The notes under the pieces are model-generated. The model did not search any database. It saw only the letters and a list, made by a program, of their open reading frames with translations, and was not told where the DNA came from. 64,000 nt of DNA. Source: JAEKNW01 sp963678375. Its GTDB lineage: Bacteria; Cloacimonadota; Cloacimonadia; Cloacimonadales; JAFGVF01. Positions 9,537 through 19,421 of the stretch are shown piece after piece. The stretch covers positions 1,364,001 to 1,428,000 of the forward strand of contig OY782831.1 in the NCBI GenBank assembly GCA_963678375.2. Direction: 5' to 3'. Position 1 is the first letter of the stretch. Each line of letters starts with the position of its first letter. A program made the translations under genes and the position numbers.

Positions 9537-10258
9537 AATCATACAAAATGAAAATAAATGGTGAAAGTTACGATGCGAGAATTATTTCCTTTGATTCTGA
9601 GACTGCTAAAGTTGAAGTAAATGGAAATGTTTTCTTAGTAGAATTTGAAGAAGATACTCAAAATATGATACCTAAAATTACTAGGACATATAAAGAAGCT
9701 CCAGGAGCTCCTCAATTATCGGTTGATTATGCTGATGGTCGAGTAAAAGCTCCAATTCCAGGAGTCATTGTATCTATTAAAAAAAATGTAGGAGATAGGG
9801 TAGAGAAAGGCCAAGCTATCGTTATTCTTGAAGCTATGAAGATGGAATCTGAGATAGAAGCACCTGCTTGTGGTGTGATTGAAGAGATTTTTGTTAAGGA
9901 AAAAGCTCCTGTACATGAAGGAGATGCTCTTGTTAGAATCAAATTTGATGCTGTTGAGGAAAGTCCCCAAACTAAAGCTCAACCTAAACAAGTTACTGCT
10001 AAAGCTGCTCCAATGCCAGCAAGCAATCCTCTTCCAAGTGGCAACAATTCAATTACAGCTCCTATTCCTGGAACTATTATAGATGTTTTAGTTAAAGAAG
10101 GAGATAAAATCACTCCTGATAAAGCTGTCATTATTCTAGAAGCTATGAAAATGGAATCAGAAGTTACATCAGACTTTGCCGGAACAGTTAAAAAAGTCCT
10201 TGTTAGCAAGGGTCAAGCTGTTCAAGAGGGTGAAGAGCTTATTCAATTAGGAGATTGA
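9533..10258 (+). CDS. mmdC: Biotin carrier protein with two tandem biotinyl domains
   Basis: This 241-residue protein has an N-terminal domain of about 60 residues, then two biotinyl/lipoyl domains. Each starts APIPG and contains the full biotinylation motif EAMKMESE, with acceptor lysines at about K103 and K206. A Pro/Ala/Lys/Gln-rich linker (about residues 141-170) separates them. Related MmdC/OadA-type carriers normally carry one such domain. The carrier shuttles carboxybiotin from the carboxyltransferase to the membrane beta subunit. The gene is coupled to its neighbours (4-base overlap upstream; the next start lies 2 bases past its stop). Confidence 0.92.
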   Translation: MKSYKMKINGESYDARIISFDSETAKVEVNGNVFLVEFEEDTQNMIPKITRTYKEAPGAPQLSVDYADGRVKAPIPGVIVSIKKNVGDRVEKGQAIVILEAMKMESEIEAPACGVIEEIFVKEKAPVHEGDALVRIKFDAVEESPQTKAQPKQVTAKAAPMPASNPLPSGNNSITAPIPGTIIDVLVKEGDKITPDKAVIILEAMKMESEVTSDFAGTVKKVLVSKGQAVQEGEELIQLGD

Positions 10259-10260
10259 TA

Positions 10261-11388
10261 ATGGCTGAATTTATAAATTTCTTTGAAACTACAGGATTTT
10301 ATAATATTAATTTTGGCTATGCCATGATGATAGTAATAGGACTAGTCTTCATATATTTAGGTATTGCCAAGCATTATGAACCCTTACTACTTGTTCCTAT
10401 TGGATTTGGTATCTTGATAGGAAATATTCCTGGTGTAGGATTACAAGGTCAGGGAGTTTACGACGAAGGTTCTGTACTTTATTATCTTTATCTAGGGGTG
10501 AGCAAAGGATATTATCCTCCTTTAATCTTTCTAGGTATTGGGGCAATGACAGACTTCTCAACCTTGATTGCTAATCCAAAGTTAATTCTTATCGGAGCTG
10601 CAGCTCAAGCTGGTATTTTTATTACCTTTATCGGTTCCCTCTTGCTAGGATTCAATGTCATGGAAGCAGCATCAATTGGTATTATTGGCGGGGCTGATGG
10701 TCCAACATCAATTTATATATCCTCTAAATTAGCTCCTCACTTACTTGGAGCAATTGCTATTGCTGCTTATTCATATATGGCTCTTGTACCTGTTATTCAA
10801 CCACCAATTATGAAACTGCTTACTACTAAAAAAGAAAGGCAGATACATATGAAAACCCCTCGTTTAGTAACAAAACAAGAAAAGATTATCTTTCCTATTG
10901 TTGGATTAATCGTTACTTGTTTTATTGCTCCAGGTGGTATTGCTCTTTTAGCAATGCTCTTCTTTGGTAACCTGCTTAAAGAATGTGGTGTTACTGAAAG
11001 ATTAGCTGATACAGCTCGTAATGCTTTAATGAATATTATTACTATTCTCTTAGGTGTAACAGTTGGGGCAAGTACAGATGCTGGAAAATTCCTAAATCTA
11101 TCTTCTGTTAAAATATTTGTTTTAGGTGCTTTCTCATTTTGTATTGCTACAGCCTTCGGTATTGTCTTTACTAAATTTATGAATTTATTCCTAAAAGAAA
11201 AGATAAACCCACTCATTGGAAACGCTGGTGTTTCAGCAGTTCCTGATTCAGCTCGTGTTTCTCAAATTGAAGGACAAAAATATAATAAACGTAACTTTTT
11301 GCTTATGCATGCTATGGCTCCTAATGTGGCTGGAGTTATTGGTTCAGCAGTTGCTGCTGGTGTGATGCTAGGTATTTTAGGTAATTAA
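10261..11388 (+). CDS. mmdB: Sodium-ion-translocating decarboxylase beta subunit
   Basis: This is an integral membrane protein of about 375 residues with many hydrophobic helices. It carries the conserved OadB/MmdB signatures GIIGGADGPTSIY (with the Asp implicated in sodium binding in the family) and, near the end, NVAGVIGSAVAAG, matching the family Asn-Gly-Ser motif. It decarboxylates carboxybiotin and couples this to sodium export. The ATG at 10261 is chosen over an in-frame TTG six bases earlier because AGGAG (10249-10253) is correctly spaced for it. It is the last gene of the operon, with a terminator about 35 bases on. Confidence 0.94.
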   Translation: MAEFINFFETTGFYNINFGYAMMIVIGLVFIYLGIAKHYEPLLLVPIGFGILIGNIPGVGLQGQGVYDEGSVLYYLYLGVSKGYYPPLIFLGIGAMTDFSTLIANPKLILIGAAAQAGIFITFIGSLLLGFNVMEAASIGIIGGADGPTSIYISSKLAPHLLGAIAIAAYSYMALVPVIQPPIMKLLTTKKERQIHMKTPRLVTKQEKIIFPIVGLIVTCFIAPGGIALLAMLFFGNLLKECGVTERLADTARNALMNIITILLGVTVGASTDAGKFLNLSSVKIFVLGAFSFCIATAFGIVFTKFMNLFLKEKINPLIGNAGVSAVPDSARVSQIEGQKYNKRNFLLMHAMAPNVAGVIGSAVAAGVMLGILGN

Positions 11389-11424
11389 TCAAATAAATAA
11401 AAATTATTAAAGAATGAAATATAT

Positions 11425-11452
11425 ATCCCCCATGGAGACATGGGGGATTTTA
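11425..11452 (+). terminator. Terminator hairpin after the decarboxylase operon (left copy)
   Basis: ATCCCCCATG and CATGGGGGAT form a 10-bp perfect stem with loop GAGA, followed by TTTAG. A nearly identical hairpin lies at 22872-22897, on the other side of the CRISPR-Cas locus. Confidence 0.85.
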
Positions 11453-11558
11453 GTTTGTAGTCAACCACCTATTTTACAAATTAATCCATTTAACCCAAAG
11501 ATTTCTATTGACACATCTAAATTACAATACGAATTTCGTTTTATCAGAGGAGGTTCTG

Positions 11559-12218
11559 ATGAAATATGTCATTTTGAAGTTTAATGATGTGAAGTTAGAT
11601 GTTAGGGATATAGGCAAGGTTAGGGGTTATTTTGCTAAGAACTTTTCAGGTAATACCCTATTACATAACCATCTTCCTAATGGAAAGTTATCTTATAAAT
11701 TTCCAAAAATACAATACCGTTTATTTGATGGTAATCCTGCTCTTGTAGCAATGGAAGAAGGGATTGATGTACTTAAAGAAGTGTTCTTTCTTTCAGATGA
11801 GATGACTATTGGCAATCGTGTATTTCAACTCAATGAAAAGGAAATAATTTCCTTTGATGTAGAATTACGTCAACAAAAAGACCCTGTTTATTATAATTTT
11901 GTTTCACCCTACATGGCTTTAAATCAAGAGAATTACAAAAGATATCAAAGAGCAGACTTTTATGATAAAGCTGAAATATTAGCTGAAATTATTAAAAATA
12001 ACTTAAAGACTATCTCTAAAGGCTTTTCTTATGAAATACCAGATTTTGATAGTATTAAAATTCAAGCTAATCTCAAACCTAAATTAGTGAATTTCAAAAA
12101 TGTTAAAATGCTTTGCTTTACTGGTGATTTTAAAGCAACATTTCTTATTCCAGATTATTGGGGACTTGGGAAACAGACTGCAAGAGGTTTCGGAATTGTA
12201 AAACGCATAAACAATTAG
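11559..12218 (+). CDS. cas6: CRISPR-associated endoribonuclease Cas6
   Basis: This protein of about 219 residues processes the array transcript by cutting within repeats. The C-terminus carries the family glycine-rich loop GLGKQTARGFG. Two ferredoxin-like halves are suggested by the strand pattern. The start is ATG 11559 with AGAGGAGG six bases upstream; an earlier in-frame TTG at 11508 lies inside a TTGACA and lacks a ribosome binding site. The gene is first in the cas operon, 15 bases from cas8b. The catalytic histidine cannot be assigned with certainty. Confidence 0.85.
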   Translation: MKYVILKFNDVKLDVRDIGKVRGYFAKNFSGNTLLHNHLPNGKLSYKFPKIQYRLFDGNPALVAMEEGIDVLKEVFFLSDEMTIGNRVFQLNEKEIISFDVELRQQKDPVYYNFVSPYMALNQENYKRYQRADFYDKAEILAEIIKNNLKTISKGFSYEIPDFDSIKIQANLKPKLVNFKNVKMLCFTGDFKATFLIPDYWGLGKQTARGFGIVKRINN

Positions 12219-12233
12219 ATAAAAGGAGGTTAT

Positions 12234-14273
12234 GTGATTAATAAGATTATCAAGTTAGGCAAGTCTTTATTGAAACAAAACAAATATTATAACATCGATA
12301 CTAGTGCTACCGAGAAAAACAATATTTTTTTAAAATCGCAAATGATTAGCCCTCAGAGCTATAAAGGTGAAGATAATAACTACTTAATTGACAGAATGGC
12401 CATCGTGTTAAATTTTGATTTAGTGAATAATAAGATTGAAATCAAAGCATCTGAAGTAGAATGTAGTAACAATAATTTTACATATTTTAGTGCTTTCACT
12501 CCTAATACTCCAAATGGTGCTAAAATATTTTTATCCTCTAATAGTTTAAACAAGATTCTGGAAAATGTTTTTGAGAATCAGTTATTATATAAAGCAAAAA
12601 ATGTTAAACAATGTAAATATCTTGAAAGTATTATTCCAGATAATTATTGGCAATTTATTAGTTCAATATCTAAAAAGTTTTATATAAAACCAATGAAAGA
12701 TGAGAAAAATAAGGTTTCTCGTGAAGAGAAAATAAATGTCTTAAATAGTATATACTTTGATAATTTTAATCAAGATATGTCCATTCTTGAAAATATCAAC
12801 TCTATTTTTTTTAAGAAAGATAAAAACCTTGATAAGTTACCGGAAATAGGTAAAGATTGTAATAATATATTCATGATTACTTTCAATAATCAAACAATTA
12901 AAGAATATGAAGGTGGAAAATACTATCAATCATACTTAAATCTATGTGTATTTGATTTCCTAGATAGATTTTATTTTGAAAAAGGGACAATTGAAAATAA
13001 AAACATATGCCATAACTGTAGTAAGAATACAAAGCTAACTAGAGACTCGGTGGTACCTTGGAAATTTATTGTACCACAAGTATTATGTTCTGAGAATTTG
13101 AATAAAAAATATTCACATTATAATTTTGGTATTTGTCGGGATTGTTTAGTTGAACTTTTAGTAGGAATAAAAACATTAGAAAAAAACTTATCAAATAAAA
13201 TGTTTGGCTTAGATAATTACGTAATTCCTTATCAAATAGAAAATGAATCTTTAGAATATCTCACCTATACGAGAATAATGAACTTATTTAAAGACTATAA
13301 TCATCCAAATTATACCCAATTGAAGGAAATAAGTGTTGGTTTAAACAGAGCAAATAGAAGAGATTTAAAATTTGATGTTATGTTCTATTATCATAATAAA
13401 CAACAGTTTGATATACTAAAGTTAATTTCGAATATTGAAGCAAGCAGTATTATCACAAAGTTCAATCTTTTTAATGAATATACAGCCAAGTATAGACTTA
13501 ATGAAATAGAGATTATAGATAATAAGAATAATTATCTCGGAGATAATAGTCTAACATTTAGTACACTTAGATACTCATTAATTAAATCTTGGTACTCAAC
13601 TAAAAGTAAGTTAGATTTTAATAATTATGGAAAGAAACTAATAGATATGTTTGATAAATTTGTTACTAATGGAAAGTTCTCTAAACTTAATTTGATAAAA
13701 GATTTTATTGATGTATATAAAGGAAGAGCTAACAATGATAAGGTTGATGCATTATCTGCCTTTAAAATGGTTTTATTTCTGTCAATTTTTGATGAGTTAA
13801 ATATTCTAAAACATGGAGGAAGTATGGAAAACAAAGAACTAATTACAACAGTTCAAGATGAAAGATTAGTCGAATTCTTAGAAACTCATAATAGCGTTTA
13901 TAAAAATGACCCGCATAAGCAAGGTTTATTTTTACTTGGAACAATAATTTCTAAAATTAAGTATGCTCAGAGAGATAAAGCTTCAAATATTTTAAAGAAA
14001 CTTAACTTTGAAGGAATCAATAGCAGGAAAATTCAATCATTATTAGTAACTATATATGATTTTTATCAAATATATAAGAAAAATATCTTCTTACAAGAAT
14101 CTCTGTGGGGCTGTATCTATGATAGATTACACGAAATTGAAAAATCATCACTAACTTCGGAAGAGATTGCCTTTTATATTTTATCAGGTGTATCGTATCA
14201 AGATTATTTAGGTATTATCGCTGGAATTGACAAGAAAAATGAAACTAATCAAGGAGAAGAAAATGAAAATTAA
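12234..14273 (+). CDS. cas8b: Cas8b (Csh1/TM1802 family) large Cascade subunit
   Basis: At 679 residues this is very Lys/Asn/Ile-rich, as expected for the fast-evolving large subunit. A zinc-finger-like pair, CHNC at about residues 260-263 and CRDC some 40 residues later, is typical of TM1802/Csh1 proteins. It begins at GTG 12234 behind AAAAGGAGG; the ATG two bases earlier is followed at once by a stop. It should recognise the PAM and help recruit Cas3. Identification rests on position between cas6 and a clear Csh2-type cas7, on size and on the zinc finger. Confidence 0.8.
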   Translation: MINKIIKLGKSLLKQNKYYNIDTSATEKNNIFLKSQMISPQSYKGEDNNYLIDRMAIVLNFDLVNNKIEIKASEVECSNNNFTYFSAFTPNTPNGAKIFLSSNSLNKILENVFENQLLYKAKNVKQCKYLESIIPDNYWQFISSISKKFYIKPMKDEKNKVSREEKINVLNSIYFDNFNQDMSILENINSIFFKKDKNLDKLPEIGKDCNNIFMITFNNQTIKEYEGGKYYQSYLNLCVFDFLDRFYFEKGTIENKNICHNCSKNTKLTRDSVVPWKFIVPQVLCSENLNKKYSHYNFGICRDCLVELLVGIKTLEKNLSNKMFGLDNYVIPYQIENESLEYLTYTRIMNLFKDYNHPNYTQLKEISVGLNRANRRDLKFDVMFYYHNKQQFDILKLISNIEASSIITKFNLFNEYTAKYRLNEIEIIDNKNNYLGDNSLTFSTLRYSLIKSWYSTKSKLDFNNYGKKLIDMFDKFVTNGKFSKLNLIKDFIDVYKGRANNDKVDALSAFKMVLFLSIFDELNILKHGGSMENKELITTVQDERLVEFLETHNSVYKNDPHKQGLFLLGTIISKIKYAQRDKASNILKKLNFEGINSRKIQSLLVTIYDFYQIYKKNIFLQESLWGCIYDRLHEIEKSSLTSEEIAFYILSGVSYQDYLGIIAGIDKKNETNQGEENEN

Positions 14274-15120
14274 AAACAATAGTGAGATATTATTCATCTA
14301 TGATGCAAAAATGACGAATCCCAATGGGGACATGGATAATGAAAACAAACCTAGAATGGATTATGATACTAATACCAATCTAGTTAGTGATGTAAGACTG
14401 AAAAGATACATTAGAGATTATTATGAATCAGTAGATAAGAAAGAAATTTTTATTACTTCAGGGGCTAAAAACTCAAAAGATAGAGCTAAGCAAATGAAAG
14501 AAAAAAAAATCCAATATACTGATTTAATAGATATTAAACTCTTTGGTGGGGTTTATGCTGCAGAGGGTGGAAATGATCATTTAACTGGACCTGTACAGTT
14601 TAACTGGGGGTATTCACTAAACCCTGTAGAGATTAATGAAAGTTCAACTATTACTTCTAGTTTTTCTAAAGGTGAAGGTATTGGTAAAGATTACCGGGTA
14701 AAATATTCTTTGTTAGCCTTCTCAGGTTCTGTAAACTCATCAGTAGCTGAATACTCTACTCTTCAAGAAGAGGAATTAGTTGATTTTGATAAAGTTATAG
14801 TGAAGTCTCTTTTTCAGGCTCGGACAAGATCTAAAACAGGTCAAACCCCAAGATTGTATATGAGAGTAGAATTAAAAGATAATAGTTTTTTAAAAGACCT
14901 AAGAGAATATGTCTTTTTAACCTATAATGTTGATAAAGACTTTTTAGTTAGAAGTATTGGTGATATAGAGCTTAACTTAGATAAATTAATAGAATATTTA
15001 GAGGCAAATAAAGAAGCTATTCAAAGAATAAAAATATGGGTAGATGATCAAATTAAGTTATCTCACAACTTAGAGCAGATAAAAAGCATTGGAATAGAAA
15101 TAGATAATTTTACAGTATAA
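14263..15120 (+). CDS. cas7: Cas7 (Csh2, type I-B) backbone subunit
   Basis: This 285-residue protein begins MKIKNNSEILFIYDAK. The N-terminal MTNPNGDMDNENKPR is the Csh2/Cas7 family signature that starts the RNA-binding fold. A Gly-rich segment (LFGGVYAAEGGNDHLTGPVQF) and SRSKTG-like basic stretch (ARTRSKTGQTPRLYMR) follow. It polymerises along the guide RNA in Cascade. ATG 14263 is chosen over an earlier in-frame start because AAGGAG is correctly spaced. It overlaps the end of cas8b by 11 bases. Confidence 0.9.
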   Translation: MKIKNNSEILFIYDAKMTNPNGDMDNENKPRMDYDTNTNLVSDVRLKRYIRDYYESVDKKEIFITSGAKNSKDRAKQMKEKKIQYTDLIDIKLFGGVYAAEGGNDHLTGPVQFNWGYSLNPVEINESSTITSSFSKGEGIGKDYRVKYSLLAFSGSVNSSVAEYSTLQEEELVDFDKVIVKSLFQARTRSKTGQTPRLYMRVELKDNSFLKDLREYVFLTYNVDKDFLVRSIGDIELNLDKLIEYLEANKEAIQRIKIWVDDQIKLSHNLEQIKSIGIEIDNFTV

Positions 15121-15129
15121 GAGCCTATC

Positions 15130-15933
15130 ATGAAACAAAACATAGATAATATACTGTCATTTGAATTGAGTGGTAAGTTTGCTCATTTTAGGAAGTATTA
15201 CACTAATACATCAGCATTATCTTATTCAATACCTCCAAAAACTGTACTAATGGGAATAATCAGTTCGATATTAAAGATCCCAAGAAATGAATATTACGAA
15301 TTATTTGCATCAGACAATCAAGATAGAATCTCAATTTCAGTAAAAGTTTCTAAAGGATGTGAAATCTTTAGAAAAACTCATTCAATAAACAACTTGAATG
15401 AAAAATATTGGAATTTAGCTAATTTCAAGAACAAAGGTGCACTAATTCATTCTCCCACCAAAACAGAGATTTTAACAGCAAAAAACTATTCCAACATTAA
15501 ATATATAGTTTTTGTTGGATATAGAAATAAAAATCAAAAGATTGAAGATCTAATAGTAAAGCTTAAAAAGAGAGATTTTGGGTTTGGGGTATATTTAGGT
15601 CAAAGACAGTTTATTGGGAATATAGAAGCATTAAACATATACTCAGCAAACAACCTTGAGTTTCTGGAAGAGTCAGAATATTTAAGCACAGTATGCACTC
15701 AGGATAATTTTGTAAATTGTGATTTTACTAATTATGACTTCAACATTATTCAGGAGAGAATGCCAATTGGATTTGAAACATTCACTGAACCTGGGTCAGA
15801 AGTATTACTTAGAAAGCCTTGTCCTCCAAAAAATATATATTTCGAAAAAACTGGAAAAATAATTGAAGGTAAATTTAAAAATTGTTATAAGATTTCACAA
15901 GTTAATCAAGAAGAGTATGTCTCATTCTACTAA
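15130..15933 (+). CDS. cas5: Cas5 (Hmari/type I-B)
   Basis: This 267-residue protein has the Cas5 N-terminus: SFELSGKFAHFRKYYTNTSA, then the conserved SIPPKTVLMGIISSIL helix. This region binds the 5' handle of the guide RNA in Cascade. It lies 9 bases after cas7. A hairpin (15946-15966) separates it from cas3. Confidence 0.88.
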   Translation: MKQNIDNILSFELSGKFAHFRKYYTNTSALSYSIPPKTVLMGIISSILKIPRNEYYELFASDNQDRISISVKVSKGCEIFRKTHSINNLNEKYWNLANFKNKGALIHSPTKTEILTAKNYSNIKYIVFVGYRNKNQKIEDLIVKLKKRDFGFGVYLGQRQFIGNIEALNIYSANNLEFLEESEYLSTVCTQDNFVNCDFTNYDFNIIQERMPIGFETFTEPGSEVLLRKPCPPKNIYFEKTGKIIEGKFKNCYKISQVNQEEYVSFY

Positions 15934-15945
15934 TAGAATATAACT

Positions 15946-15966
15946 GGGCGACTTTATAGGTCGCCC
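15946..15966 (+). promoter_or_regulatory. GC-rich hairpin between cas5 and cas3
   Basis: GGGCGAC and GTCGCCC form a 7-bp perfect stem with a 7-base loop in otherwise AT-rich sequence. There is no U-tract, so it is not a standard terminator; it sits just before the cas3 ribosome binding site and could tune cas3 expression or mRNA processing. Confidence 0.5.
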
Positions 15967-15985
15967 GATAATAAGAGGGGGAAAA

Positions 15986-18421
15986 TTGCTTTTATCCCAT
16001 ATTTATGAAGATAGTGATAAAAAAGAAAAGTTGTTAGTTAATCATCTATCTAATGTAACTATTTTGTGTTTAAGAAGTTTTGAGCGACTCAATGTTAATT
16101 TTTCTATAATAACAAAACAAGATTTAAAAAAACTAATTCAAATAGTAGGATTATTTCATGATTTTGGAAAAGCAACCACCTTTTTCCAGGAACACTTACA
16201 CGGAGGAGGTTCTAATAAATATACAAGGCACAGCGAAATATCAGCTATCTTAGCTTTTATGGTCGCTCAGAATGTAGGTTTTGAAAACAAATGGGCTTTC
16301 ATGGTTTTTCAAGTAGTTATTCGTCATCATGGAGACTTAAAGGATTTTGAGAAGTTATCTACGGATAATCATTCTATTATAAAAAAACAACTCTCCAATA
16401 TAAGGTATTCGAAGGACTATGATCAGTTATTGGATTTCTATTCTATTAATAACTTTGATATTTCAGATATAGTTTTAAACTTCGATGATAGAATAGAAGA
16501 CTTCAGTGATTTCATCGATGATATAGATGAATTCGTGGGAGAATTAAGTGAATGCCCTGACTATTATGAATATTTCTTCCTTAATAACTTTCTATTCTCA
16601 TTATTGATTGATAGTGATAAAAGTGATGCTGCTCAGCTAACTGATGAATATTTTGCTAATAACCTTCAAGAAAGGTTATATGATATTGAAGATTATTTAA
16701 AGAGGAAGCAACAAGAGAACAAGGATAATTTCGATACTACAAAATCGATAAACAAAGTTAGAACCGAGTTTTTAAAATCAATAAAGAATAGTAATAAAAT
16801 TTCTTCTAATAATCATATTTATTCTATAACAGCACCTACTGGGATTGGAAAAACATTTGGATGTATGTTATTTGCCGATAGATTAAAAGAAATTTTAAAA
16901 AAGGATAAGAATATAGAGGCGAGAATAATTTATGCTTTACCCTATACTTCAATAATCGATCAGAACTATTTAGAATTTGAAAAGGTTATTACATCATCAA
17001 TAGGTAAACATTATTCGGAAAGGCCAACGCGATATTTATTAAAACACCATTATTTAACCCCGCAAATAGTTAAAAATAGGGTTAATGAAGATAAAACTTA
17101 TCAAGATTATCTTAATGATAAGCTATTTATTGAATCTTGGCAGTCTTCTATTGTCATAACTACTTATGTCCAAATACTTCATTCTATATTTGGTTATAAA
17201 AATTCATTCTTAAAAAAAAATCACAATATTGCTAATTCAATAATAATATTAGATGAAGTGCAAAATATCAATCCCCAGTATCATTATCTTATAGGGACAG
17301 CACTTGCAAAATTCGCAGAAATCTTCAATGTCTATTTTTTACAGTTGACTGCAACTCAGCCTAAAATTTTTGAGCCAGTAATAACCAATCATCTTATAAC
17401 TGCAGAAATGTTTATGAAAAATGATGTTTTTAACAGAGTGAAAATAGATTTTAACAGAAATTTAAACAATATTGATTTATTTACTGACTATTTTAATAAT
17501 GATTTTATTGACGTCAATTGCTTAATAGTAGTTAATACTAAGAAACTAGCAACATCTTTATATTTCCGTATTAAAGAACTAAGAAAAAACTATCATTGCT
17601 ATTGTTTAACCACAAATCTAACTCCAAGAGATAGAAATTATAGAATAGAAGAAATTAAGTCTAGACTTATAAAAAAAGAGAATATAATTGTAATATCCAC
17701 ACAGTTGATTGAGGCAGGAGTTGATCTCAGTTTTAAACGAGTTTATCGTGATTTTGCTCCTTTAGACTCAATCGTACAGGTAGCTGGAAGGTGCAATAGA
17801 CATTGTGAATATGGAACTAGAAATGGCAAAATGACGATATTTAATACAAAACTTCATACTGTTTATCCAAGGATTTTACTTCAATATACTCATGATGTTC
17901 TAAAGGATTTAGAATCTTTTGAGGACAAAGATTTTCCCCATTTGACTAAACAATATTTTGATAAATTTAACTTCAAGGCTACAAGTGATGAAATTATTAA
18001 TGCAATAAGATGTATGAACTATGATTCTACGGATACTTGTGATCAAATACCAATATCAGAATTCAAAGTTATTGATGAATATTTGCAATATAACGTTTTT
18101 GTACTGAATACAGAATATTCACAAGAAACATTTACTAAATTGTTAGATATTAGAAATATGTTAGTTAATTGCAATGATAATTATGCAAAGGATGAATTAT
18201 TGATAAAAATAGAGAAACTGAAACATGAAATGATATCTTATAGGATTTCATTATCAAGTAAATTATACCAAACTTATAAAGATATAATTAAGCCTGACTA
18301 TAATGATGATAAACATTATTATTATCAATATATTGATTTACAAGGATGCCAGGATTATGCTTATGATGAGGATATAGGATTGCTTGAAGAGCCTAAACAA
18401 ACAATGATAGCTATTTATTAA
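15986..18421 (+). CDS. cas3: Cas3 HD nuclease-helicase
   Basis: The 811 residues contain an N-terminal HD nuclease domain (LFHDFGKATTFFQEH near residue 57; VIRHHGD near 112). A superfamily 2 helicase follows: Walker A TAPTGIGKT near 282, DEVQ box near 422, TATQ motif, STQLIEAGVDLSF near 571 and QVAGRCNRH near 597. It unwinds and degrades target DNA once Cascade has bound. The start is TTG, placed 5 bases after GAGGGGG. All key HD and helicase residues that I can check appear intact. Confidence 0.93.
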   Translation: MLLSHIYEDSDKKEKLLVNHLSNVTILCLRSFERLNVNFSIITKQDLKKLIQIVGLFHDFGKATTFFQEHLHGGGSNKYTRHSEISAILAFMVAQNVGFENKWAFMVFQVVIRHHGDLKDFEKLSTDNHSIIKKQLSNIRYSKDYDQLLDFYSINNFDISDIVLNFDDRIEDFSDFIDDIDEFVGELSECPDYYEYFFLNNFLFSLLIDSDKSDAAQLTDEYFANNLQERLYDIEDYLKRKQQENKDNFDTTKSINKVRTEFLKSIKNSNKISSNNHIYSITAPTGIGKTFGCMLFADRLKEILKKDKNIEARIIYALPYTSIIDQNYLEFEKVITSSIGKHYSERPTRYLLKHHYLTPQIVKNRVNEDKTYQDYLNDKLFIESWQSSIVITTYVQILHSIFGYKNSFLKKNHNIANSIIILDEVQNINPQYHYLIGTALAKFAEIFNVYFLQLTATQPKIFEPVITNHLITAEMFMKNDVFNRVKIDFNRNLNNIDLFTDYFNNDFIDVNCLIVVNTKKLATSLYFRIKELRKNYHCYCLTTNLTPRDRNYRIEEIKSRLIKKENIIVISTQLIEAGVDLSFKRVYRDFAPLDSIVQVAGRCNRHCEYGTRNGKMTIFNTKLHTVYPRILLQYTHDVLKDLESFEDKDFPHLTKQYFDKFNFKATSDEIINAIRCMNYDSTDTCDQIPISEFKVIDEYLQYNVFVLNTEYSQETFTKLLDIRNMLVNCNDNYAKDELLIKIEKLKHEMISYRISLSSKLYQTYKDIIKPDYNDDKHYYYQYIDLQGCQDYAYDEDIGLLEEPKQTMIAIY

Positions 18422-18437
18422 TAATTATGGAGAAATA

Positions 18438-19421
18438 ATGCAATTATTCTTAAACACATATGGTGCTTTTTTACAGAAAAAAGATGGTATGTTTCAGATA
18501 AAACTAGATGAAACAAAAAAGATTATTTCGCCCAAAAAAATATCTTCTATTGTAATTTCTAATTCAGCTACTATTTCAACTGATGCAGTTCAATTAGCCC
18601 TAGACAATAATATTGATATCGTTTTTTTAGATAATTTTGGTAACCCTATTGGAAGAGTCTGGTTTCCAAAACTTGGCTCTACAACCTATATCAGAAGAAG
18701 ATTATTAGAAATTGATATGACTGATCAAGGACTTGACATTGTCAAGAAATGGATTACTACTAAAGCTAAAAATCAACTTGCTTTCATTCAAAAACTCCTT
18801 TCCAAAAGAGACCGTTCTGACCAAGAATTTACTAAGATTATCGATTCAATTAAAACAAGTTTAGCAAAAATTGAAAATGTCCATACTCCTTTAAGTACTT
18901 CTGATAATACCATTATGGCTTATGAAGGTAACATCTCTAAACTTTATTTCAAAGCTCTGTCCCTCTTAATACCAACAAAATTCTCCTTTCATGGTAGATC
19001 ATCTAGACCTGCTCTTGACCCCTTTAATGCCGTTCTTAATTACTCTTATGGTGTCTTATACTCCAAAATTGAAAAAGCTCTACTTATTGCCGGTTTAGAC
19101 CCCTATATTGGACTTCTACATAAAGATAATTACAATAAAAAATCTCTTGTCTTTGATTTCATTGAACCCTATCGAATTTACTGCGATGAACCTGTTTTCT
19201 ATATGTTTTCAAGGCATAAACTTCCTACCGATGGCTTTGTAAAATCTGGCAAAGGTATCTTACTAAGTGATGAATGTAAAAAACGAATTATTCTAGACTT
19301 GACTAACTTCTTCGATGAAACTATTAGATACAGAAATAAAAACACTAAAAGAATTGATACAATACTATCTGATGCCCATGCCTTTGCTAATTGGCTTATT
19401 GGGAAAAGAGAGGATTATTGA
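18438..19421 (+). CDS. cas1: Cas1 integrase
   Basis: At 327 residues this has type I-B Cas1 length. The N-terminal beta domain includes SSIVISNSATISTDAVQLAL. The metal-binding residues appear as Glu in AYEGNISKLYF (about residue 163), His in GLLHKDNYNKKSL (about 228) and the following SLVFDFIEPYR. With Cas2 it integrates new spacers at the leader end. The stop codon overlaps the cas2 start by one base (TGATG). Confidence 0.95.
   Translation: MQLFLNTYGAFLQKKDGMFQIKLDETKKIISPKKISSIVISNSATISTDAVQLALDNNIDIVFLDNFGNPIGRVWFPKLGSTTYIRRRLLEIDMTDQGLDIVKKWITTKAKNQLAFIQKLLSKRDRSDQEFTKIIDSIKTSLAKIENVHTPLSTSDNTIMAYEGNISKLYFKALSLLIPTKFSFHGRSSRPALDPFNAVLNYSYGVLYSKIEKALLIAGLDPYIGLLHKDNYNKKSLVFDFIEPYRIYCDEPVFYMFSRHKLPTDGFVKSGKGILLSDECKKRIILDLTNFFDETIRYRNKNTKRIDTILSDAHAFANWLIGKREDY

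Noticed and set aside
11508..11558. Upstream TTG start for cas6
   Set aside because: It falls in a TTGACA element without a ribosome binding site, while ATG 11559 has AGAGGAGG.
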